A DNA stretch of 64,000 bases from Chitinophagaceae bacterium (GTDB lineage: Bacteria > Bacteroidota > Bacteroidia > Chitinophagales > Chitinophagaceae). A program made the position numbers and the translations under genes. The DNA lies in NCBI GenBank assembly GCA_022841365.1, contig JALHRP010000008.1, positions 40,477-104,476 of the forward strand. Reading direction: 5' to 3'. The notes under the pieces are model-generated. The model was given only the letters and a program-made list of their open reading frames with translations. It had not been told where the DNA came from and searched no databases. Shown here piece after piece: positions 43,022 to 50,582 of the stretch; position 1 is the stretch's first letter, and each line of letters begins with the position of its first letter.

Positions 43022-43531
43022 ATGCACATTCAAAACAGCACTGCTGAAGATATAGATGAAATCTTTCGCTTGTATGCGATTGCATCTGCATATCAGCAAT
43101 CAAAAGGAGTTGTGGTTTGGCCCAGCTTTGAACGTTCGCTGGTTGAAACAGAATTGGCAGAAAACCGTCAATGGAAATTATTGATCAACGATAGCATTGC
43201 CTGTGTGTGGGCCACTACCTTCAGCGATGCAGAGATCTGGGAAGAACGAAACAAGGATGCAGCTGTTTATATTCATCGCATTGCCACCAACCCAAATTTC
43301 AGGGGACAAAATTTTGTTGGCATCATCACCGAATGGGCAAAGCAATTTGCAAAAGCAAATGAAAAAGATTTTGTTCGTTTGGATACATTGGGCAACAATG
43401 TGAAACTGATTGAGCATTATACAAAAGCAGGATTTACTTTCTTGGGCATCCATCGGTTGACGAACACTGCAGGCCTGCCCCTGCATTATCAAAAAGAACC
43501 GAATTGCTGTTTGTTTGAGTTGCGTTTGTAG
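43022..43531 (+). CDS. GNAT family N-acetyltransferase
   Basis: This 169-residue acetyltransferase starts MHIQNSTAEDIDEIFRLYAIA, has the beta-strand/turn pair YIHRIATNPNFRGQNFVG matching the acetyl-CoA pyrophosphate loop (R/Q-x-x-G-x-G/A region), and ends with NNVKLIEHYTKAGFTFLGI, the usual last motif. The substrate is unknown. It is the first of three small genes in a repeat-rich stretch between the M14 peptidase and the alpha-2-macroglobulin gene. Confidence 0.85.
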   Translation: MHIQNSTAEDIDEIFRLYAIASAYQQSKGVVVWPSFERSLVETELAENRQWKLLINDSIACVWATTFSDAEIWEERNKDAAVYIHRIATNPNFRGQNFVGIITEWAKQFAKANEKDFVRLDTLGNNVKLIEHYTKAGFTFLGIHRLTNTAGLPLHYQKEPNCCLFELRL

Positions 43532-43578
43532 ATTTGCATAGTATTTTCCATTTGTAGTGTCAAAACACCTCCAACAAA

Positions 43579-44319
43579 ATGAACGCTCAATTGCATAAGA
43601 AGCTGATCCTGGCAATCGTACTGTTTTTTTCCTGTTCCGTATCTTTTTGTCAAACAAAAAAAATAATTTATTGTTTTCCGGGCCAAGGGTCAGACAGAAG
43701 GATATTTGATTCGCTTACAATTGACAGTTCATTTACGATCAGGATTATTGAATACGGAACGCCGGATAAAAACATGTCTTTGAAAATGTTTGCGAAACAA
43801 CTCGCAGAACAAATAGATACAACACAGGAATTTCTATTATTGGGCGTATCTCTTGGCGGAATGATTTGTACAGAAATAGCTGAGCTGCTGATGCCTGAAA
43901 AAACAATTCTTATTTCAAGCGCAAAAAACAAAAATGAACTACCCTACAGGTATATGTTTCAAAAGAAATATCCTTTGTACAAAATATTTCCAGGAAGTTT
44001 TCTTGTAGCCGGAGCAAAAACGTTGCAGCCAATTGTTGAACCGGACAGAAAGAAAAACAAGAACACTTTTAAATTAATGCTGTCCGCAAAAAAACCGCTG
44101 TATATGAAACGTACAATTCATATGCTGGTGAATTGGGACAGAGCAACCAATTCAAAAAAAATATATCAGATACATGGAAATAACGATCATACATTGCCTG
44201 TAAAGAATATAAAATCACCCGATTATATTATTGCTAATGGATCGCACATGATCACATTAACACGGGCAAAAGAGATTAGTGAGATAATTAATAAAATAGT
44301 TAAGGAGCAAAAAAAGTAG
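43579..44319 (+). CDS. Exported alpha/beta hydrolase
   Basis: This 246-residue protein has a signal peptide (about 8-25, ending VSFCQ) and an alpha/beta hydrolase fold. The nucleophile elbow is LLGVSLGGMICTEIA (Ser near 93), the acid is likely the Asp in IHGNNDHTLPV, and the His is in IIANGSHMITL. The oxyanion-hole strand is YCFPGQGSDRRIF. It probably hydrolyses an ester or amide in the periplasm; the substrate is unknown. Its gene follows the GNAT gene after 47 bp in the same direction. Codon use looks more AT-rich and Lys-rich than that of its neighbours, which may hint at transfer. Confidence 0.82.
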   Translation: MNAQLHKKLILAIVLFFSCSVSFCQTKKIIYCFPGQGSDRRIFDSLTIDSSFTIRIIEYGTPDKNMSLKMFAKQLAEQIDTTQEFLLLGVSLGGMICTEIAELLMPEKTILISSAKNKNELPYRYMFQKKYPLYKIFPGSFLVAGAKTLQPIVEPDRKKNKNTFKLMLSAKKPLYMKRTIHMLVNWDRATNSKKIYQIHGNNDHTLPVKNIKSPDYIIANGSHMITLTRAKEISEIINKIVKEQKK

Positions 44320-44393
44320 AGTAAACAAAGCAAGCACATAACGCAATGTCCCCTTTCAGGAGACATTGCTTAGAAATATCCTTATCTTATTGT

Positions 44394-44711
44394 ATGATTT
44401 CAATCCCCACTTTCAAACAACTGGCTTTATCATTTCCGGATGCAACGGAAGAACCGCATTTTGAAAAATCATCATATCGTGTAAAGAAAAAAATCTTTGC
44501 TACACTAGATGAACCAAAGAAGATCGTTTGCGTCAAATTATCAGCAACGGATCAGGATCTGTTCTGTTTGATTGATAAAGCAATCATTTATCCTGTTCCC
44601 AACAAATGGGGCAAACAGGGCTGGACACTTGCCGATCTCTCCAAAATAAAAAAGCCGTTGCTCACAGACCTGCTAACAACGGCTTATAATGAAGTTGCAA
44701 AGAAAAAGTAG
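44394..44711 (+). CDS. MmcQ/YjbR family DNA-binding-like protein
   Basis: This 105-residue protein has the MmcQ/YjbR (CyaY-like fold) layout: FPDATEEPHFEKSSYRVKKKIFATLDE, then VCVKLSATDQDLF, and WGKQGWTLADLSKI, ending KPLLTDLLTTAYNEVAKKK. The ATG at 44394 (MISIPTFKQLAL) gives the standard start; a frame opening at 44346 adds 16 unconserved residues. Family members are annotated as DNA-binding, but their roles are poorly known. Confidence 0.88.
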   Translation: MISIPTFKQLALSFPDATEEPHFEKSSYRVKKKIFATLDEPKKIVCVKLSATDQDLFCLIDKAIIYPVPNKWGKQGWTLADLSKIKKPLLTDLLTTAYNEVAKKK

Positions 44712-44773
44712 CTTCTGTTGTCTGTTCATCCGCTGATAAGTGGATGACTGCACAACAGATGCGTTTATTGAAT

Positions 44774-44810
44774 CCGATGAACAGTCGCCCTGCAGGCGAA
44801 CAGTCATCGG
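44774..44810. repeat. Two-tier hairpin before the A2M gene end
   Basis: An outer stem CCGATGA/TCATCGG encloses an inner stem TCGCC/GGCGA. It lies between the MmcQ-like gene and the 33-bp palindrome. Confidence 0.55.
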
Positions 44811-44820
44811 CGTTGAAAAT

Positions 44821-44853
44821 AGGTATGCCATACTCTGGAAGTATGGCATACCT
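44821..44853. repeat. 33-bp palindrome just past the A2M gene
   Basis: AGGTATGCCATACTC pairs with AAGTATGGCATACCT with one mismatch next to the loop. It is identical to the element at 42582-42614 except for that base, and begins 6 bp beyond the alpha-2-macroglobulin stop. Confidence 0.9.
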
Positions 44854-44859
44854 GATCCA

Positions 44860-47800
44860 TTACTGTAAAACTGTTACTACCCCTGCCCCATGATACGAAT
44901 GATATTCACCATTGTACATGGCATCGGCACTCACGGGGCCCATACGATACACACCGGGTGATACGGCCCTTACTGCATAATAATAACTCTGCCTTCCGCT
45001 GTTGAGATCAACAAACAAATGAATACGGTCGTCACGAACATCCAATGCAGTTGGGCTTAATCCATCTTTGATCCAGTCCATACCGGGAATTTCTTTGGTA
45101 CGTGGATTTTCAATTTCAAAACCTGCAGGCAGTATATCGGTGATCACAATATTTTCAACTGTTGTTGCAAAACTTTTTTCAATCGTCACTTTTACAATCA
45201 CTAAATCGTTTTGCTTAAAACTGTTGCCCGTGATGGGGCTTCCAAAACGATTATAGAATTGCCGGCGCACTTTAATATAACTGTCTTCTTCTTTGTATGC
45301 ACCTGTTGTACTTACACCTTCGGCCACCCAATAATAATACAAACGTCCACTTCCTTTGGTTACCACTTCAATGTTACTGCCGCCTAATTGGTTTGCACCC
45401 AGCTTTAGATCGGTGCCATTAAGTTTGCCAACAACTTTATTATTGACTTTCACATCAGCAGTTATATTACTCTTTGCAGCAGTACGTGCCAGTTTACCCA
45501 AGGCAAGAAAACCAAAGGAACGTTCCTGTGTACTCAACCACTGTCGTTGTTTTAAATAAGCCGACACATGTTTTGTCATGAGCGGAATCTGTGCATTGCC
45601 GGGATCAGCATCAATCAATACATTCAACGCAATGGCTTCATCCCGCACATCACTGTAGAAACTTCCTCCTGTTTGTGCCACACTTATTTCTCCACTGAAA
45701 TTAGATGGCAGCATGGATGTAAATGATTTCTTATCACCACTTAATGCATATGCTGCTGCCAGCAAGTAACGGCTGTCGAGCGCCAGCATTTGCTGGTTGG
45801 CTTTGTAATAATTCATTACACTTGGTTGTGAACGGTTGGCCAACGACAACACATATAAACTATACGCCACTTCTTTTGGTGCGATCTTTTTATTGAGTGT
45901 GCGGTTGTAATAATAATCAACGGTTTCTTTTGTTTTTAAACGGGTAATGAGATAACCGAGCATGGTTTCAACCAGACTGTTATCAACATCATAACCGGCT
46001 TTGCGTGCTTCCACTAAAAAGTGTGCTGCATAAATGGTCGTCCACCAACTGGCTGTTCCTTCTCCATCCCAGAGTGTAACCGATCCATTGTACAATTGCC
46101 GCATGTTAATTTTACGGATAGCTTCATTGATGTTGGCAACAGATGTTGCTGATGATGATTTATTTTTTTTCATGGCATCAGCCAGGTCGCTGAAGTATAA
46201 TTGAGGAAATGCAGATGATACGGTTTGTTCTGTACATCCATAAGGATACTGCACTAAATAATTCAACTGATCACCTAATTCCAATGCAGGTGATTTACTT
46301 ACGACGAGTTTATAATCAGTGCTGCCCTGCATAAAGCGGTTGAGCGGAATGCTGATTGTTTGTGATGAACCTGCTGCAATACTTCCACTTCCACTTTCTT
46401 TTTGTAATGTAGAAGGCGGACGAACAGTGATCTGTGTTTCTTCAAAGAATTTTTCGCCCAAGGCACTTACTTCCACACGGATGGTTCCTGAATCGATCCG
46501 TTGTTGTGCCACCACTTTAAACAGGGCCCTGCTTTCTGCATTGGCGGTTAAATTGGTTTGCTGGTCGGCAGCACCAACCACTTGTAATGGTCCGCTCACT
46601 TTCAAATGCACTTTAGCAGTGGTTGCATTTTTAGTTGTGTTGCTGAGTGTAACCGGCACCGTAATCGTATCACCGGGGCTTAAGAATCTTGGCAAGCCTG
46701 TACTGATCACAACCGGATCGGCAACCGTCATATTGGTTTCACCTGCTCCAAACTTTTCATCTTTATATGCAACAGCCATTAAACGGATTTCACCGCTGAA
46801 CTGCGGAACATCAAACTCAAAATTTGCTTCACCACTTCCGTTTGTTTTTTGCACACCGCTCCAGTAACTCACAATCTTAATGCGTTTGTTGGGAATGGGG
46901 TTGTTGCGTTTATCCATTTCAGTTCCATCGCCTCCTGTACTGCTGAGTCTTGCACGCAGTTCAGGAAACAACAATGGATACAGATCAAATGCGTTAACAG
47001 CTAAAGCTTTTCGTTGATAAAAATATGAATATGGATCAGGAGTTTTCATATCGCTTACCTGCAGCACACCATTGTCAACTGCTGCCAAGGTAACATAACT
47101 GTTGGGAGCTGCTTTGATGCTTACTTTCTGATGTGTGCGGCTCCTGGTTGTTTTAGCTGATGTGATCTGCACATCCATCTTTCTGTTTGCTGCATCTACT
47201 TTCAGTGATTGAAACCCATGAGCCACTGTTAAAGGAATATCGCCCATGGTATGTGGTTTGATCAAGGTGGCTGTTACATACACATTCGGCAAATGTGCAT
47301 CACTTAAGGTTAGCTCCATAGAAGCAGAACGTTTCTCTACATTGATGTATTCATAAGAGATCACTTTATCTGTTTCTAAGGTCACGAGCATTCGTCCGCT
47401 GAAAGGCGTTTTGAATAATATCTTTGCTTTTTCGCCTGTTGCATATTCTTGCTTGTCGAGTTCAATATCAATCTGTCCTTCTGTATTCACTTCAAAGGAA
47501 CTGTTATCTCCACCCCATGATCCATAGCTGTAAAAGCTTCGGCTCACATATGTTTCAGCGCCTGCTGCATAAATGCGGATCTCATAATCACCGGGCTTAC
47601 GTGGAACGAAATTGTAGTTAGAACCTTCGCCGCTTACTGTTACCATATCTTCTTTTACAACAATGTCTTCTTTCTGAGAATCGTAACGGAAATAATCGCC
47701 GCTCTTACTCAACACGGTCCGGTATTCATGTTTGATCACCTGTACTTTTGCCTGCGCTGTTACAGGCTTTTCATCTTTGTTCAATGCAACGAGCGGAAAC

Positions 47801-50241
47801 CGGATGATTTGGTTGAGCGGATAATAATAATATCCGTCATAACCCAATCCATAAAACACAGTTTGAGTAAATACATCGACCGTGGTGAGTTTACTCACCG
47901 GTCTTCCTGTTTCATCAAACACCGTTGTATAAATATTAGCGGTGAGCAGGCCCATGTTTTTATAAATAGCAGGAACGCCCACTCCTTCTGTTGCATTTCC
48001 ATCTGCATCTGTTTTACCATCCCGTACTACTTTATCAAAAAAGGTTTGCTGATTGCTGAGTGAGAATGTATAACGATCGTATTTAGCAGGAGAAAAATAA
48101 GTTTGTTTGAACTGAATCTCTGCTTCGTAATTACGATTGGCTGCTGGCGGGCCAAAAAAGTTTACCGCATTGATGCGCAATGTTGTTGAATCGCCGGTGA
48201 TTAAAAATGGCTTGCCCAATTGTGCAGTTACTTTGATTCGGTCGGGAACAAATTCTTCCACACTGAAAGTTTTTGTACTCATCAACACATCATTGCCTGA
48301 ATACAATTCCAGTTGATAGCTTCCGGTGATGGCGCTTTGTGGCAGATCAACAGAAACTTCAGCAGAGCCTTGCTCATTCAGCATCTTACGGAAACTCTTT
48401 AACTCTTTTCCGTTGGGCATTACAAACTTAAACTTCACAGGAAGTTCGCCGGGACTTTTCCAATCGCTTGTACGTAACAACACATTGGCATTGATCTTTT
48501 CACCGGGACGATAAATATCACGTTCAGCATAAATGAATGCATCCATCCCGCTTGTGCTATACGATTTACCTCCCACTTCAAAGCGACTCATGTTCACTCT
48601 TGTTGAATGAAAAGGCAGGTAGTTAAAATCATCTGCAGTTTTTGCAATCACCATAGCGGGTTTAAATCCGCTGAACTCTTTTCTTGCATAAACTACTTCT
48701 GCCACACCTTCTCCATTTGTTGTACCAATACCCAGCACCTGGTTATTGGCACCATACACCGTTACATTCACACCACTTAAAGAAGAAGCTGTTTTAATGG
48801 AGTTGGCAAACACCAGCATTTTTTCTTTTCCTTCTTTTGCAATTAATCCAATATCGCTGAGTGAAATAAAACGGCTGTCTTTGATCCAGTAATCTTCTGT
48901 TGATCGGATCATGATATGATAGATGCCGTTAAAATCTTTTGCCTGTTCAGCAATATTGAAATTGAATAACCGGCTGCCACCCATCTTTGGTAAGGAACGG
49001 GTATCAATTTCTTTTTCATAGATCACATCACCCAATGTAGCATCACCACCTTCTTCATTGTAATAATATTCATCCTGATCACCATCATTTGGATAATAGC
49101 CGTAACGATGTGCTGCAAGTAGATTGTTTTCATAAATTTTTGAGATCACTACTTTTACTTTTGGCATATTGGTGATCTTTACTTCAATATTTTTTTGTCC
49201 GCCCGATGAGAGATACACAGCTTTGCTGTTACCAAAGCTGATGCCGGGTTCCAGCTCACCAAAGGCAATATTGCTGCTGTAATTTTCTTTCAACGTTCCT
49301 CCCAGCTTGCCCCTCAAACCCTTTGCCAGAAGTAGCTCGTAGCTGTTTTGCAGATTAAAGGCATCACCGGTGATGAGTAATCCATCTTCTTCCACTTCCA
49401 CTCCAAACTTTGTAATGGGGTTAAACTTAATGAACGAAGCCAGTCCTTCTGCTACCACCTGTTGCGATGTAAATACTTTGATGGTGGCCGATAATCCATC
49501 GTGTCTTGATTCAACCTGATTGATGGTGAGATTGTATGGAGAAGGAACGGTGAATTTTTCTTCAATGGCTTCTTTGGTTGCATTCTTTCCGCCATCAGGA
49601 ACAATACCTTTTGCAATTGATACAACCGTATTGTAATCTTTGTCTTCTGCTTTTAACTGTAAGATGCGGATAGAAACTTTTTTATCGTTAGCAATGGTTT
49701 GAACGGTATAATCCTTCTTCACCCCGTCAACCTTTACCTCCAGTTTCTCTTTTAATACAGCCGGACTAACCAGATAATTAAAATACAGATCAACCTGTGG
49801 TACGGCTTTGTTTGTTGCATCATCCTGCGATACCCAGGTGATGTTCGAATTCTCCAATTTCAGATCGGCTGTATAAAACTCCAGCTCATCCTTCACGGTT
49901 ACTTTATTGAACTTGCTGAAGGCAAGTACTTCTTTGCCTATTGATGCTTTGTAAGTTGTTGCCGGTGCTAACGGAGCAGAAGGTGAAAAGATGAGTTCAT
50001 TACCATGCTCCCAACGAAACCTGCCGGTGATCTTTGGTTCAAACTCAATGTAAGGAACAGAATCCCAGCGGTTGAGCAAGGAATCGGGCATCAGTTGTTT
50101 GGAGAATCGGAAGACAAGATTACCAAGAGCAGGCACTTCGCCTTTGGCATTTGTGTCGTTTAGTTCAACAGCATTCCTGTTACAGGATACAAAAAGGCTG
50201 ACCGCTACTGTGAGCAACAGCAACTGTAGTTGGCTACGCAT
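44860..50241 (-). CDS. Bacterial alpha-2-macroglobulin-like lipoprotein
   Basis: This is a protease-trapping protein of about 1793 residues. The ATG at 50241 (MRSQLQLLLLTVAVSLFVSC) gives a lipoprotein signal with the Cys at the acylation site; the upstream in-frame Met would bury it. A string of MG domains fills the N-terminal two thirds, including YIYAERDIYRPGEKINANVLLRT, followed by the bait-region/A2M domain near VSYWSGVQKTNGSGEANFEFD. The thioester motif is in QYPYGCTEQTVSSAF (Cys near 1337), then the alpha/alpha toroid. The C-terminal part ends with an NG-rich anchored domain. In bacteria this protein works with PBP1C in periplasmic defence against foreign proteases; the PBP1C gene is the divergent neighbour here. 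Confidence 0.94.
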   Translation of the reverse strand: MRSQLQLLLLTVAVSLFVSCNRNAVELNDTNAKGEVPALGNLVFRFSKQLMPDSLLNRWDSVPYIEFEPKITGRFRWEHGNELIFSPSAPLAPATTYKASIGKEVLAFSKFNKVTVKDELEFYTADLKLENSNITWVSQDDATNKAVPQVDLYFNYLVSPAVLKEKLEVKVDGVKKDYTVQTIANDKKVSIRILQLKAEDKDYNTVVSIAKGIVPDGGKNATKEAIEEKFTVPSPYNLTINQVESRHDGLSATIKVFTSQQVVAEGLASFIKFNPITKFGVEVEEDGLLITGDAFNLQNSYELLLAKGLRGKLGGTLKENYSSNIAFGELEPGISFGNSKAVYLSSGGQKNIEVKITNMPKVKVVISKIYENNLLAAHRYGYYPNDGDQDEYYYNEEGGDATLGDVIYEKEIDTRSLPKMGGSRLFNFNIAEQAKDFNGIYHIMIRSTEDYWIKDSRFISLSDIGLIAKEGKEKMLVFANSIKTASSLSGVNVTVYGANNQVLGIGTTNGEGVAEVVYARKEFSGFKPAMVIAKTADDFNYLPFHSTRVNMSRFEVGGKSYSTSGMDAFIYAERDIYRPGEKINANVLLRTSDWKSPGELPVKFKFVMPNGKELKSFRKMLNEQGSAEVSVDLPQSAITGSYQLELYSGNDVLMSTKTFSVEEFVPDRIKVTAQLGKPFLITGDSTTLRINAVNFFGPPAANRNYEAEIQFKQTYFSPAKYDRYTFSLSNQQTFFDKVVRDGKTDADGNATEGVGVPAIYKNMGLLTANIYTTVFDETGRPVSKLTTVDVFTQTVFYGLGYDGYYYYPLNQIIRFPLVALNKDEKPVTAQAKVQVIKHEYRTVLSKSGDYFRYDSQKEDIVVKEDMVTVSGEGSNYNFVPRKPGDYEIRIYAAGAETYVSRSFYSYGSWGGDNSSFEVNTEGQIDIELDKQEYATGEKAKILFKTPFSGRMLVTLETDKVISYEYINVEKRSASMELTLSDAHLPNVYVTATLIKPHTMGDIPLTVAHGFQSLKVDAANRKMDVQITSAKTTRSRTHQKVSIKAAPNSYVTLAAVDNGVLQVSDMKTPDPYSYFYQRKALAVNAFDLYPLLFPELRARLSSTGGDGTEMDKRNNPIPNKRIKIVSYWSGVQKTNGSGEANFEFDVPQFSGEIRLMAVAYKDEKFGAGETNMTVADPVVISTGLPRFLSPGDTITVPVTLSNTTKNATTAKVHLKVSGPLQVVGAADQQTNLTANAESRALFKVVAQQRIDSGTIRVEVSALGEKFFEETQITVRPPSTLQKESGSGSIAAGSSQTISIPLNRFMQGSTDYKLVVSKSPALELGDQLNYLVQYPYGCTEQTVSSAFPQLYFSDLADAMKKNKSSSATSVANINEAIRKINMRQLYNGSVTLWDGEGTASWWTTIYAAHFLVEARKAGYDVDNSLVETMLGYLITRLKTKETVDYYYNRTLNKKIAPKEVAYSLYVLSLANRSQPSVMNYYKANQQMLALDSRYLLAAAYALSGDKKSFTSMLPSNFSGEISVAQTGGSFYSDVRDEAIALNVLIDADPGNAQIPLMTKHVSAYLKQRQWLSTQERSFGFLALGKLARTAAKSNITADVKVNNKVVGKLNGTDLKLGANQLGGSNIEVVTKGSGRLYYYWVAEGVSTTGAYKEEDSYIKVRRQFYNRFGSPITGNSFKQNDLVIVKVTIEKSFATTVENIVITDILPAGFEIENPRTKEIPGMDWIKDGLSPTALDVRDDRIHLFVDLNSGRQSYYYAVRAVSPGVYRMGPVSADAMYNGEYHSYHGAGVVTVLQ

Positions 50242-50455
50242 AAACTTGAAAGTTGAAAGAGATTTGAAGAAGTGAGAATTTGAACATGAATGTAATACAG
50301 AGTATACCATATTTACAAGTACGATTTATTAAATATTTTATAAATGATGTAAAAAGATTGCTGTTTAAAAAACTCTTCATTGGAAACTCAATCTTTGCAT
50401 CATACATTTATCAGCAGGAAGTTGTTTAAAAATAGAATTTTGATTCTCCGTGCAA

Positions 50456-50513
50456 GCCGTTGGTGGGGACAGCAACGGCGGCGGCCGCCGTGGTCGGTGT
50501 CCTCACCGACCAC
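50456..50513. repeat. Composite double hairpin, intact copy
   Basis: Two adjacent hairpins: GCCGTTG/CAACGGC (50456-50479) and TGGTCGGTG/CACCGACCA with a TCCT loop (50491-50512), joined by the GC-rich CGGCGGCCGCCG palindrome. It lies in the A2M-pbpC divergent spacer. The rest of this 341-bp spacer shows nothing recognisable. An eroded copy is at 29776-29806. Confidence 0.8.
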
Positions 50514-50582
50514 TGTCAGCGGATTAAGAAATTGGCAAAATCATTTTTAGACAGCTTCTAAGAAACAACTTTTTATTTTCTT

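Noticed and set aside
46319..46867. A 182-residue open frame on the plus strand inside the A2M gene
   Set aside because: Antisense to the well-supported alpha-2-macroglobulin gene; no signal, motif or promoter of its own.
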